Below are positions 48,965-61,474 of a DNA stretch of 64,000 nt, piece by piece. The position numbers were made by a program, and so were the translations under genes. The notes below the pieces were generated by a model. That model saw only the letters and a list, made by a program, of their open reading frames with translations, made no database searches and had not been told where the DNA came from. This DNA is from Chinchilla lanigera (taxonomy: Eukaryota > Chordata > Mammalia > Rodentia > Chinchillidae), in the NCBI RefSeq assembly GCF_000276665.1, contig NW_004955417.1, positions 30,248,059 through 30,312,058 of the forward strand, in the 5' to 3' direction. The first letter of the stretch is position 1; every line of letters starts with the position of its first letter.

Positions 48965-49095
48965 GGTTGGATGTCAGGGGGAGCATACCTGCGATCCCAG
49001 CAATTGGGAGGCTGAGGCAGAAGGAGTGCCATGAGACTGAGGCCAGCTTGGGCTAAATAGTTGAAGGCCAGCCTGAACTACATATAGTGAGACTC
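48965..49095 (+). mobile_element. B1-like SINE, diverged, with purine tail
   Basis: 'gcgatcccagcaattgggag', 'gctgaggcagaaggagtgcc', 'gaaggccagcctgaactaca', 'gtgagactccatc'. The head is degraded (ggttggatgtcagggggagc). The A tail has evolved into a GAA/GAG-rich tract. No target-site duplication is visible. Confidence 0.8.
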
Positions 49096-49190
49096 CATCT
49101 AAGAAGATGAAGAAGAAAAAGAGAACAAGAGAGGAGGAGGAAAAGGAGAAAGAGGAAGAGAAGGAGGAGGAAGAGGAGGAGAAAGAGAAG
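49096..49190. repeat. Purine tract (GAAGAG/GGA)n grown from a SINE tail
   Basis: Almost pure G/A: gaagatgaagaagaaaaaga, gaggaggaggaaaaggagaa and so on, directly after the B1-like element. This is a typical case of a microsatellite seeded by a SINE tail. Confidence 0.9.
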
Positions 49191-49262
49191 GGCTTAAATC
49201 CTCATTTGTGCAGTTATAACTGTCCCTTGAAGTAGCCAAAGGGCATATAACATCAAGGGAGC

Positions 49263-50843
49263 ATGGTAAAAATAAAGCTAAGCTCTACATTATTATTGCA
49301 TTTACTATATTATTACTTGTATTTTTGTGCCAAATCTCAACAGGGCTCACAAACAAAGCCGGCACTGCAGGTCTGGAGGGGCAACCCAGCTTCTGCTAAG
49401 ACTCACCCACAAACGTCCGTGTTCCGCCCTCCCCCACCAAGCACGGAGCAGAAGGATGTGTGTGCTGAGCTCAGACCAGGGCTGTGGGCAGCAGCATCCA
49501 GCGGGCTCCACTTTGGCACATCCTGGGGGGGTCAGGGCTTGGGGTCTCACCGGCACAGAGGCAGAGCAGAGGTAGCCCAGGGGAAGGGAGCAGAAGAATC
49601 TGCCAGGAGCGGGAGACCTGGGGCAGAGCTGCTCCAGGACACAGTGCTGGGCATTGCCGGCCTCCTTCCAGGACAGGTGGATGGTTGTCACCCATGTGAC
49701 CAACGGCACCCGTCCATGGGACTGTCCTTGACACTGAGCCTGGGAGGAAAGAGCCCCAGGGAGGCAGCCAGGCCATCTTCACAGGCTCCCCCTCTGCTCC
49801 TGCAGATCCTCGGGAGCAGAGAGCACCGCTGCTCAAATGCTCCCTCTCCTCCTCAGTCAGGGCTTCAAGCACATGCCCTGCGCACACCACAGGCCTCCAC
49901 CAGGGCAGCACAGTATGCCGATGTGCCCCTTTCCATGCCTACCCTGGTGCCCACATCTCTGCATAAACCTCATGCTGGGCACCTTGGATAAAGCTGACCT
50001 CACACTTAGTTGCCTCGAGTTGCATAGCACGGGGCCAGAATGACAGAGTCTCAGTATGTGGCGAAGTTCAGCAAAACTTCAGGACGTGATTTCAGTGTGG
50101 GAATATATGATCCCTGGGAACTCCCCTACCAGACGGAGGATGCAATTCAGAAGGGAGAGGAAAACTTTACACGCAATGGGAGCATTTTGGTAGAAAGAGG
50201 AAGGAAGTATGAGGGGAGAAACTGGCAGGCCTGTGTCAGGGAGGAACAGAGGGTCCTCTTGTGGACAGGACAGGATGCAGGACACAGAAGCCCAAAAACG
50301 CTCCCGGGACCAGGTGGGGGCCGCACGGTGTGGCGCCCAGACTCTGCCCGGGGCATCCGGGGCAGCGAGGAGCGCGGTCAGGCCCAGCTGGGCGTGGCTG
50401 TCTAGTTCAGGGATCCCAGATTTGATCCAGTGAACAGGAGCAAAACATGGACAAGCTTCAAGCTGACTTTGACTTCTAACTAAATCCCCGAATTTGAAAC
50501 ATATTATTTCCAGGCTATCAGCATATGATGTGTGAGTCCATGTATCTGGGAAATAGAGTATTTCTAAGGCTTTTGAGGAAGCTTCTAATGTTAAAGCAAA
50601 TAGTCTGTAAAAATTCCAAAATAACCACCACAATGTTCCTTTTTCTTTCTCTCCATCTTCCCTTCCCTGTTCCTCTCTTTCCTTCCTTCCTTCCAAGCCC
50701 TGACTGCACAACTGTCTCACACACAGCTCATCACCGATTGCACGAGTACTTTTAGTAGGTAATGAAGTGTCAGAATGAGGCTTTGATGATGCAATATGCC
50801 CGGCGTCCAGCCTCCATAAATAAATACAGAGCATTTGTTTCAT
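49263..50843. other. GC-rich stretch with long chance open frames
   Basis: Holds the two longest open frames of the window: 242 codons on plus (49263-49991) and 254 codons on minus (50079-50843). Neither translation shows a domain, signal peptide, membrane segment or homology I recognise. The minus frame runs through a purine/pyrimidine tract (about 50638-50697) that yields a Glu/Lys/Arg run. High GC and few stops explain them. I do not call a gene. Confidence 0.6.
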
Positions 50844-52000
50844 TTCACTTCAATACATAGTTTTGCAGGGAATGTTCTATTTCTTTTGGCACATGCAAAA
50901 AATTCTAAGTATATATCAAGATCTTTTTACTGTTGAAATATAGCTTTTGTTTGTTCTCTCTTCCAAAATAACTGTATAATAAACATGTTGGACATTTTTT
51001 TTTGTGCCTTATTCAAAACTGAGCAGGCTGAAGTCTTTCCCCAGATGCCTGTGACATTCGCAAAGGCAACGCTGGAAACTTGGGGACTCCCTCCCGGTCA
51101 CAGGCCTGGGTGGGTGAACCTACCGGCTGTGTGGTGAGCAGTGGTCCAGCCCACCCCAGCTCTGCCCGTGACCAGTCATGTTGCCCAGTTAGGAACGGCA
51201 ACGCTCAAGAGCGCTGTGGTCTTTGGAAAAGCAGAAAAAGAGAGGAAGCTGTGAGGAGAGCAACTGGCAGGCACAGAACAGGGCTTCCGGTTTAATCCAC
51301 TGAATCTCGGGGCACACGGTGTCCCAGTGCTGGCACGCTCGTCACCAGTGCAGGACGCTGTGCTCACATGCACAGTGCTGGTGTGACGGGACCAGCAGGT
51401 GGTAGAAAACTGAGCTCCATGTCAGGGCGTCACGTATGCAGCCTTGTTAAGGACAGTGTGACAGTCAAGTACGAGGATGAGAAGGGAGATGGCCCAAGAG
51501 TTAGAATTTGTGGGTCTCAGACAGCATCTCGGTTAGAAGAAATCAACCCATAGAGACTGGACGCATCCAAAGTAAGGGTAGAAGTCGTGCTTTCAGGAAA
51601 CCTCGCCAGTTGGCACCACTGGTCCCACGACACTGCTGGACAGGGCTGCTCACGAGGTCCTGAGCTCCATGCAGCGGGCCACCGGAGAGGCCAAAGTCAC
51701 TCCTGGACCTCTGCTGGCCCAGCCATCTGGAGGACGTGACATGAAACTGCGTCTCACGTGAAGTCTGAGGCTGAGCTGGGGCTCCCACTGAGCTTCCCCG
51801 ATTTTATAGGGCTTGGGTGCACTTTAATTTCAGTCTGAAAATGGCAGGAGGAAGTGCTCTCCAGTGCTGCTTCTGGTTCTGGCTGCTGTTCTTTCCGTTG
51901 TTATTTGAGGTCCGCATGGCTCAACCAGTACCTTGCTCTATATGCGTGGAAGGGGGAGCACACAGGGAGGGAGTGCGTTATAAGCTCTACCAAGCCCCCC

Positions 52001-52020
52001 GAACACCAGGGGGCGGCTCT
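52001..52020 (+). promoter_or_regulatory. CTCF-like motif
   Basis: gaacaccagggggcggctct matches the CTCF core (CCANNAGGGGGCGC-type) at nearly every strong position: ACCAGGGGGCG. It lies in non-repeat sequence in ANGPT1 intron 1. The motif alone does not prove occupancy. Confidence 0.4.
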
Positions 52021-52091
52021 GCATAGCAAGAAGGCAGAACACAGATGTCACCACCTTAATCTTCCAAAAAGAAAAAAGGTGTATGGACAGC

Positions 52092-52134
52092 TATATATAT
52101 ATATATATATCTTTAAATAAATATGTCTTTAAAT
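52092..52134. repeat. (TA)n and tandem ctttaaataaata
   Basis: A 19-bp TA run followed by two copies of ctttaaataaata (52111-52123 and 52127-52139) separated by three bases. Confidence 0.85.
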
Positions 52135-54829
52135 AAATACACTTGTACTATACACACTCATTCACTGTATTATGTGTGCACATGTACCAAGTCGTTCAAG
52201 ATTACCTGTAGGCCTATCAGTTTACTCATATTTTGCTACATTTCCAAAGGTTTTACAGCACTTTTCATGTTTCTTATTTTATTATAAAAACAGTATTAAA
52301 CAGCCGAGAGCAAAGAATGTTTATGGAGGAGGGAGGCGGTGATCCATCACTCACATTGTTTAGAATGACTCATGCCTGCTGGTGATAACACGCAAACCAG
52401 TTTTTACTGAGTTATCTCACACAGGGGCAGACATCTGTCACCTGATCTGTGACCAGTTCTAGAAGGGACCACCCGTACCGCCCTTCCACTGGTGCCATGG
52501 ACTGAGGACTGTCTAGGCAAAAGGCACCAGGTGTAAACATCCCATTCCATTATCTGTGAGGTGGAGAAGGCTTACTCCACATGGCTGCCTGATAAACAGA
52601 TAAATTACAGTTGGCAAAGTACTCTGAGACACTCAGCCTGCCATGCAGCGAGCCCCACAGCTCTACTTGTTTAATAAATAAATCATATTTATGCAATGCC
52701 TGAGGTAGGAGGCTGCGGATTTGGTAAACAAGGAGACCGAGCCACAGGAATAACAACAGTTCCTGGAATGTCAAAGTAACGCTCCTGGGGCTCACATCGG
52801 AGCCTCTGGACCTGGAACCGTAATGTGCCGCCTCTCCGCTCGCAGGGGTTCTACGCTGTCCACACTCCCACCACTGGAAGGCTCCTTTGGCTTCTACCAC
52901 AAAACCTATTTCCACACTTTGCACATTATCACCCAATTTATTTATTTACATACATACTTTCAATCTAAAGCTTCATTTACTTCAGAACAGGTGCGCTAAA
53001 GTATGATAATGTAAAAGCTGATGCTCATTAAGGAAAAGTGAGCTTGAGTCAACTGTTCAAGCTACTAAAACACGCAAATTAGGTTGTTATTTTAAGAAAA
53101 GGAACATTTTGTATTGAAAAAAGCGCCTTTCTAAGAAACCACTAACCAGATGTTGGGGTCTTGAGATATCCCAAAGGGATACTGGTAAAAATGATGAAAG
53201 AAATTATACACAAAAATCTAGGGCACTGGGTACGTATGTGGTAACTATGAATATTGTCAGTGGAACGTTTGCAAATGTGCTTTATCATCAGATACCAGAG
53301 CCCTGGGATACCCTTGTTTGTAAAATGTGGTTTAAGCAAGAAGAAAAATACAAAAAGATTTTTAAAAATCACTAGGAAAATGTTACTGTAGAATAGAGAA
53401 GAGATGCCAGTACGTAAAGCTCATTATACATATGTGCCAGGGACTTAAAAACCTGTAAGTGATAATGAATTCTCAGACTTTTGATTCTACATGGAGAGGC
53501 ATCCTTTAAATGCTACACAGTACCTGTGTCAGCCAGTAATTTCTCATCAGTTGTTTACTGAGGGTTATTATGCACAAAGTGCATTTGTCTACATGTATGT
53601 ATACACGCGTGTGCATCCGTGGGGAAAGATCCACACGTACACATTTATACCTATGCACATTAGAAGCTAGAAGCTTTGATTATTTTTTCCCTCCATGTGA
53701 TTTTCACCTTTGCATTTTCTTCCTTGTGGCCCCTGGTTGGGTTGTGTGGGTAACACAGATGGAACCAGTGAGTTGACCCTCTATGGACTGCAACTCCCGT
53801 TAAGAAAGAGGTCACTTTTGAACCAGCTCAGCCAGCAGTGGCCGGCCTGTCCTTCCTCGTTTTATCATGAAGAAAGCCTCCTCCACGCCATCCCGCTCAG
53901 TGTGGCCACACATCTCCCTGTTCTGGGCAGAGACAGCTGTCTGGGCTGAGACTCAGGACTCCACGCCCACGTCTGGGAGCTGTGTTTGGTGAGGGGCGTT
54001 TAATGCTTCGGTGTTAGCAAATAACAGCAAGGTCCCCTCTGCTTGCCACTTCCAGAAGGGCTTCTCTGGCCGCTGGCAGGCCTGGCCTTTGGGTAAGCAG
54101 GGACTGAGGTCAGGCGGCCTCTCCCCGCTCCTGGTCTCCTCAGCGTTTGACCGCATTCCTGGTGCGCAGCTTTGTCCCACGTTGCTGGGCAGATGGCCGC
54201 CGGCTGTCCTTGGTTCCACTGGAAGTTTCCTCGCATGGATGTGGTAAATTTCAGCCAACGTTTCACCATGCTGCCTTCACTTCCTCTAGTAGGTGAAGAG
54301 TTACAAGTCAAACAGAACTTTCAGGCAAAATGCTACAGCGGGAAAAGCTGGAATCCCAATCAGCAGGGCTCAAAGGCAGCAGTGTGCGGGCCGGGAAGTT
54401 CCTCAACATGGGTTCTCTGGAGGCCCCAAGACCTGCTGCACTTCCTGGCCCCGGCTCAGCGCACGGATGCCTTGGAGGGAGGGCAGGGCACCCCGCCCCC
54501 GGGACGCCCGCCGGATGTTGGCAGACGCGAGTGCAGCCCAAGAGCAGTGCGCCGGTCTCCCGAGCGGCTCTGTGAACCTTCACTGCTGTCACTTGCTTCT
54601 GGGGGCAGAGACGTCCTGAGAACAGTCCAGGCTCTTTCAAAGGATCCCTGCTCGTGAGGTGGAGTCACGGTTCCAGCGGCAAGCAGGGCCATTCTCCCAG
54701 GACAGACCAGGACGTTCTGGCCACTGGATACCCAGCCAGAGCATGAAGGGGAGGGAGAGGGGAGCTCTTTCCAAAAGCAAAGCAGGGCCTGGACCCCCGA
54801 GGCATTGCTTCTTAAACTCAGCTGAAGCT

Positions 54830-54985
54830 GAGCATCTGTCATCTGTCATCTCCATGTCTGTCATCTATTTCTACCATCTAACTATGCAGCTGCCTATTGT
54901 CTATCAATCTATCACCTATCAACCCATCTATCATCTCTATGTCTATCATCTACCGTCTACCGTCTATCTACATCTTACATACATG
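54830..54985. repeat. Degenerate (TCTA/TCTG)n tetranucleotide tract
   Basis: Starts as tctgtcatctgtcatctcca and passes to atcaatctatcacctatcaa and taccgtctaccgtctatcta. An old, interrupted tetranucleotide microsatellite. Confidence 0.85.
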
Positions 54986-55158
54986 TACATATGTTAACAC
55001 ATGGAAGATCTTTAGGAATCCTGATGAGACTTACAGGCTTTACTTATCTCAGAAATTTGTACTGTAAATTGTTTATTCCATTATTTCTTTCTCTATCTTC
55101 TGAATTGGCCTAAACAGCTGGTCACTTATTTCAAACAGAACAAGGGAACTTAATTTTT

Positions 55159-55247
55159 TTTTTTTTTTTTTGGTATCAGGAATTGAACTCAGGACCTTGC
55201 GCTTGGCAGGCAGGCATTTGTGCTGCTGAGCTACATCCTTGGCCCTT
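55159..55247 (-). mobile_element. ID-like SINE insertion with 15-bp TSD
   Basis: The plus strand shows poly(T), then an antisense tRNA-like head: 'ggtatcaggaattgaactca', 'ggaccttgcgcttggcaggc', 'gctgctgagctacatccttg'. Direct repeats gggaacttaattttt lie at 55144-55158 and 55248-55262. Sense relative to ANGPT1 (intron 1). It differs from the 16689 copy at several positions (gcatttgtgctgc), so it is another subfamily or older. Confidence 0.92.
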
Positions 55248-57235
55248 GGGAACTTAATTTTTAAATGACATAAAATAGAAAAATATATCAGTAGGTCATA
55301 AATCTGAAGAAATAAAAAGAAAGAAACTTCAACATGAAATTTATAAAATATTCACTTCCCCATCATATTTCTGTTCCTTTCTTCAACAAATTCGATGACA
55401 AGAGACCGGACAGTGTCAGTGAACCTCTACACATAACATGATAGGGAAGATGAACCGCAGCATGTGTGGATTCCACGTGCCCACAGAAGGCCTTCAGTGA
55501 GGTCCAGCTGGGTCCTGCAGGGAGTCCCTGTCCTGCGTGTGCTCGCGTGTGTGGTCACTACAGATCTGTGGCGGTGCTGTGCTGGCATGTTGACTCCCTG
55601 AAAACACAATGTGCCCCTATTTATAGCATCTGCCACTTCCTGTGGTGAAAATCCTCCCACCATGACAAATCTGACCTCCCCAAACAGAGCTGGGTGAAGA
55701 TGTGCATGCGTGGCTCTCGTGAGCCTGTCCGCACCCTGGGGGGGCAGCCTCAGACTGCTCCCTCCCAAGCCCTGATTTCCCGGAGGAGGATGCGGCTCTT
55801 GGATGCAGGGAGCAGGGCTAGCCAGCTGAGAAGAGCTGCTCTGTATCGTTCCTAGCAGAGTTTTCCTTTAGGCTAAAACATCGCTGTGCATCTACCAGGG
55901 CAGGTTCCGATCACATATGGGTAAGAGATGTACCTGAGGATGAGGCAGGGTGATGGCTTTTAATAAGATGCAGTCTGTTCCAATCTGAACAGTGATGAAA
56001 GGAAAGCAGGGCTATTTCCTCAACAATAGAGACAGTTACAGAGATTAGTAGACTGAGGCAGATACTGGTACGTACAGGAGCAGTGACTGCCCTCACTGAA
56101 CCGCCTGCCTGTGTCTCTGTCTACATCCTCCGTAAACTTTGGGTTCAAACACACAGCACACCAGAGCCAGTGACCTAGTAGGATGTCTGGAGGCTGTGCT
56201 GCACCCCAGGCTCTGGGTGTCGCTCTCAGATCTGTGAAGGGCAGCTCGCAGCCCCAGATCAGCGGTCTTCCAGATCCAGTCTTTGGAATCCCTGAGTCCC
56301 CGAAGGTCTAGGAGAGCAGGGTGATTTCTGCAGTGGAATTAAGAAGCTATTCGCCTTGTCCATGGTATTAATATTTGCCTCAACGGTACAAAACAAGGGA
56401 GCTGGACACTGCTGCGGCCTCAGAGAAACCAAGGCAGGGCTGCCACCCTCACAGACCCCTGGCGTCCTTCACCAAGACTCGCAGCGTTTGAGAAAGCCCG
56501 CTTCCCCTCAGGAGCATGCAGCGGAGCGGTGAAAGGCAAGGTTAGGGAATCTGACTTCGGAGTACGCACTGTAGTTCTGTGAGCGCGTACGGGAAGTGCG
56601 CACACAGCACTCACATGGGGTACACACGCCGGGGGCGGGGGAAGCACTCCTGACAGCCAAGCCCAGCGTTCAGGCTCGGAGAGGGTTCTCAGGAATGAGT
56701 GAACTCCATCGTGTGAGGAAAGAAACTGACAATATTGGCGATAATGATAAAACCCAAGCTCACTGCAGGAGAAAATGAGAGCAGTGAAGCTCTCGTATTC
56801 ACCCTGTGACCCTGACGCCTCTGTGACACACAGGACTTTCCACGTAAGCGGGAGGCGCTGGCATCAGCGAGGGTGGATCGGAACACCGCGTCGTGGGGTC
56901 CATCACGACTGGAGGTTGCTTTAACTTCCCAGCCAGGACCGCCACGTGGCCAGCGCTCAGTATTAGAAAAGCACTCTGATGAAAGACCCAGGCGAAGTCT
57001 GACGTAGATGCACAGATTCTAGCAGAACAAAGCACAGAAGAATTGTTGACAGGAGCTTAGATTCCACAACTACTCTAGCTCAGATGTAGAGTGTCCCCTA
57101 AACGCCCTTGTTTTAAAGATTTAATCTCCCCATGAGTGGGACTGGGAGCTGGAGGAGGTGAGGAGCCTGTGGTAGGTGAGGCCCAGGGGTAGGCTCTTAG
57201 GGACGGGGACAGCCTCCCTGAAGGGGTCACCTCAA

Positions 57236-57305
57236 TTTCCCTTTCCTCTTCCTCCTTCCTTTTTCTCCCTCTCTCTCCCTTCCCCTCTCCCTCCACCTCC
57301 TCACC
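57236..57305. repeat. Pyrimidine tract
   Basis: Almost pure C/T with cctctt, cctcctt, tctccctctc units. Low-complexity; the Glu/Arg-rich antisense frame is not a protein. Confidence 0.88.
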
Positions 57306-57766
57306 AGAGGTGAGCAGTTTATTCTCGTCTGCGCCCGATCACGGCCCCTGCCAACACCCTAAAATCAATGGATCCATATCCATCCTGCCCAGAGCTTAGC
57401 TCTGCACAGGTTCTACTTATTGATCTTTGTTATAACACAAACCAAAACGGAAACATTTTAAAATCATTAATGTAACAGAAAGGGAAACTACACGATGGTT
57501 AGCTATGGCTCTAGGAGCTGGGGCAGAGGCTATCAGGATTCTGTGTAACTGGGCATTGCCTACTTCAGGTTAGAATCCCAACCAGGGCCAGAGGAGACCT
57601 GACCGAGGAGCCCACAGGACACCAAGAAAGGTGTTCGATGGCATGAGGTTGGGTGCCGTGTCCCAGCCACGGAGAGACCGGCCCAGAGCAGGTCTCCCTG
57701 CGAGGAGTGCTACAGAGCTGGGGCTGTGAGCACCAGCACGGGGAAGACCTGGACACGGCGTTCGAA

Positions 57767-57769
<3 letters not shown>

Positions 57770-57811
<42 letters not shown>
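57770..57811. repeat. (TG)n microsatellite, 42 bp
   Basis: Perfect TG dinucleotide run between ttcgaatag and agaaacc. Confidence 0.97.
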
Positions 57812-57812
<1 letters not shown>

Positions 57813-58184
57813 GAAACCAGCTGCACCTAATTAGGAACAGTGTGTCCGGAGTCCACTTTCCTGGGGCTGAATTTCACTCAAACTACTGCTGTTCTCATCT
57901 CCAGCTGTGGGGTAAATGGTGTTCATAATAGGTAAAACTTAGAATTTGAGGGGGATCAATACATGTAAATCATTCTCAATAGTGCCTCACTGGTAGCAAG
58001 TTCTCAAATGCTAGTTATTATTGTATACCAGCACTCTTGGAATTCATAACTTGTTCATATGCATGTGCAATACTTTACCGGCTGAACTACACAACAGTCC
58101 TTTTGAAATTAATATACAGTGGAAACAGTAATCTAAGGAAATATGATATTACTGTTTTACTTTAAATAAGAATTTAATAAGTCA

Positions 58185-58470
58185 CTGAGAGAGACATTTA
58201 TGACACCAACTACGTGCCAGGCACTACGCTAAAGCTAGGTTATGAAAAGAAATAAAAGTCCTTTTCGAATTGATAATCTGGAGCTACTAGAGGGACACAG
58301 CAAAAATAAATGTCTATCATCAATATTTGGGCACGAGGAGGCGGAAGCCTGGTAGCCAGACTTTTGAAGTAAGCGGTGAGAAGATGGTACAAGACAGAGC
58401 AGGGCCTATGTCGGATCAAAGGCACCGACGTCAGTGGCATCGTGTAAGGGCCTGAGGACACTCTCGCAGG
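58185..58470 (+). repeat. Ancient MIR/L2-class repeat
   Basis: 'caactacgtgccaggcacta' and 'cgctaaagctaggttatgaa' match the well-known 'ctactatgtgccaggcact' segment of old mammalian repeats. Later 'gtaagggcctgaggacactc' fits the far end of the same kind of element. Family and ends uncertain. Confidence 0.5.
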
Positions 58471-58948
58471 GCAGGGCCTTTGTCTGTGGACCAGCTGTGC
58501 TGAAAGGACATGGAAGCCGCCAAGATCTCTGCATGGGTCCCCCCTCCGGAGTGCTTCTGAGGCATTACTGACATGAGACACCGTGCTCAGGCCTAGCAAG
58601 AAAAGCCAGGCAACAGAACCTTTGAGGAGCTCATTTGTGACCTGAAATGATACTTTATAATGGTGCTCATTCAGGGAAATCTAATGCTCAATGAGTCCCA
58701 ATACTGAGGAGGATCAAATTTAGGAGAAAATCCTTTGACACAGACGAATGGTAGGAGAAGCTGCAGAGGCTCAGACACTGGTTGTGGGGGCCTTGCAAAG
58801 GCCTGGTTCAGGTGACACTGTGATCTATAGCTTCAAGACTAAGTTCATAGCACTTGAGGAACTGACGCATTCTTAGATTTCTTTCACATAAATTAATGAA
58901 ATACCTGCACCACAACTTCCTTTCCAGTGCCTTACATAGTATTTTGAG

Positions 58949-59040
58949 GGGCTGAGGTGTGGCTCAGTGGTAGAGCACTTGCCTAGAGTGTGTGAGGCCA
59001 TGAGGTTAAGCCCAGCATTCCCACCAAAAAAGAGAAATAA
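58949..59040 (+). mobile_element. ID-like SINE with 9-bp TSD
   Basis: Sense on the plus strand: ggctgaggtgtggctcagtg, gtagagcacttgcctagagt, gaggttaagcccagcattcc, then accaaaaaagag. Flanking tattttgag at 58940-58948 and 59041-59049. Antisense to ANGPT1, and inverted with respect to the copy at 59366, about 330 bp away. Confidence 0.85.
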
Positions 59041-59365
59041 TATTTTGAGAGTCTGTTATATATTTCTTATTTTGAGTCTACTATTAAATAGTGTGAATAA
59101 CTTTAACAGTTACTAGTGATGTATATTCATTACTTCTCAAGAGCTTTCTTCACCTTCTACATATAGGAGACTTTCTAAGAAGAAATGAAAATGTATCTTA
59201 ACAATCTAATTTTAGCAACATCAATAGCATGAAAATTATGAATATGAAGAACATGTGGTATGTAAACAATTTTGGCAAAAGTTCCTGGAAATAACATTAA
59301 TAATATTTAACAGAATGTCTTGACCAATGACAATACTAGCAAGGCATCCGGATCTGTCAATAATC

Positions 59366-59449
59366 TTTTTTTTTTTTGGTACCAGGAATCAAACTCATGA
59401 CCTTGCGCTTGCCAGGTAGGCACTTGAGCCACTGAGCTATATCCCCTGC
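59366..59449 (-). mobile_element. ID-like SINE without target-site duplication
   Basis: Poly(T) then antisense head: ggtaccaggaatcaaactca, tgaccttgcgcttgccaggt, gccactgagctatatcccct. No direct repeat is found around it, so one flank was probably lost or replaced after insertion. The adjoining sequence at 59450 carries an LTR-like end (see findings). Confidence 0.88.
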
Positions 59450-60626
59450 AGGAGTCCAGTTCTGTGAAACGGATTTATTAGGAGCCGTCTTCCCCAGTAT
59501 CCTAGCCCACTGCCTCTTGGAGCAGCCAGCTGCCCCCTGTGCCACTGGACAGGCCAGGAGAACGGATCTGAACAGAATCATCTCCAGGACCGTCTGGGGC
59601 ACGCGGAAGCTTCAGGGCACACCTGGGGTCCATGTGGAGAGGCAAGCAGGGTCTCCACCTCCAGCAGCCACTGGGGCGCACCTGCACTGGTCCGCTGAGG
59701 CTGGGTGGTGGGGGATTTCCTGGGTCCTGTTCTACCTGCTGCCAAGAACCCTCTCTGTGTCATACAGAGCAAGTTAATGCCAAAAGGGGCGGCGTTAGGG
59801 ACTCTGCGGTGAAATAGCGAAGCACTGCTGTGTAGAGCGCTGTCAGTTGTTAGACACTGTGGCTCAGAGGAGGCCGGCCTGTCTGTTCTTTAATTTGTGG
59901 GTTTGTGTCTAAATGAATGTACACACACATGGCAACCAGTCCTCTCACCCAGTGAAGAGAGCCTCTGGGCCAGAGGAACCCAATACTCCCATTCTACTTC
60001 TTACTGTAGTCATGGATCTGATACTAAGAAGTTTCTAGAACAAAACGCGGAGCACAGCGGATGGAGACGCGCACGGTGAGCTGGGTGCTCGTCATAACTC
60101 CGCCACTACTGAGTCTGTGACTTGGCGGCCTTTGCCTTCCTCAGGTGCAGTGTGGGGAGAGCGTGCCCTCTGCCTCGCAGAAGCCGCCCTGACCCTGGCA
60201 CTGTGTTCAAGAAAGAGCATCCACCTGGCCTCTTTCTGGGGTCAGCCCACATCTGCCATGCAGGACATGCTGGAGTCCAGTCCCCCGAGCTTAGCGTAGC
60301 CTTGGAACTGAGCACCAGGGCCATCCTGCGGGAGGCTGCCAGGAATCAACTTGACGGTAAAGCAAATCACTTCATAGGAGGGCTGCAGGACCCTGGCAAG
60401 CCAGTGAGCTGAGGAGGACGCTTGGTCTCTGCCAGTTCCCCTGCACATTCTCCATGGGGCTCCCACACCCACACCTGAGCCCCGGCTTCACTTTCCTGAA
60501 CATCTTTCGGCTATTTTAGTGACACTAAGGCCAAATGGAGGGAAACAGAATAAGAACAACTGCATGCTGCCAAAGTAAACATCTGTGCAACCAGTGGATC
60601 TACAGCTCCTCAGAAACATCCAAAAC

Positions 60627-60630
<4 letters not shown>

Positions 60631-60671
<41 letters not shown>
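60631..60671. repeat. (TG)n microsatellite, 41 bp
   Basis: Perfect TG run between caaaactcta and cttggac. Confidence 0.97.
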
Positions 60672-60672
<1 letters not shown>

Positions 60673-61474
60673 TTGGACAGAGTAACCTCGAACAACAGAG
60701 TTGCAGAAAAAGGTTGTGGCTACTTCCTCCATCTAAAAATAATCCTGACCAAGGCAATGTGGCATGGGTACTGCAATATCCCTGTACATTCCCACATGCC
60801 AGAAATACTGAAGCATAAGGTTTTTTAATTTAAAAAAATCATGCTGCAGCAAACACATTAAAGCAAAAAATCAACATCTCATGGCTTTTACTTCCTTTCC
60901 AGAATGTGTGGTAAATTACAAATTTCAAAGGCTTTCCCTCTGAACTCAATAACTGCACACTCTTTAAGGTTAACAGGACCGATATACCATAAGGTAACTT
61001 CCCACGATATTTTTAACACATCGTTTACTCTCTAATAATTTCAAGAGTTCTTACTTTTCATCTTTTTCCATTCCAACCCACTTTTCTAATACACATGTGG
61101 CTATGAGAAAGAGATCTGCAGGTGCACCCCTGAGATTTCTGAAGGCATCCACAGCCCCAGCTCCGCCCACAACAAACAAGAACACACACTTGTTCACCCA
61201 GAGGGCAAAGCAGAACCCGCTGTGGCCAGCAGGTCTGGACCGCTAGCTATGGTTTGCTTCACTCATAATATTGTGCCGAAAGCTTGGAAAACAGCTGATG
61301 CTCTTTTCGTGGCCTCAGTGTAGTAACTAAAATCAAATGTGGGATTCAATCATCAGAGAACCTCTAACAAGAAGAGGATCCAGAATAGATAACCAAAGGA
61401 TTGCTGCACAAGTAGTATGGAATGGTCACACAATAAGAGGAGTGTCACTATTCATTCACTGGATGTACATGCAG

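Noticed and set aside
49263..49991. 242-codon open frame on the plus strand
   Set aside because: No recognisable domain or codon pattern; opposite-strand and other-frame ORFs of similar length overlap it, and it lies in GC-rich intron. Chance frame.
50079..50843. 254-codon open frame on the minus strand, longest in the window
   Set aside because: Contains a Glu/Lys/Arg run from a simple pyrimidine tract, has no known family features, and no splice or promoter context supports it.
60488..60828. Cys/Val and Thr/His repeat proteins
   Set aside because: Translations of the TG microsatellite; the same applies at 1287-1475, 3392-3938 and 57770-57811.
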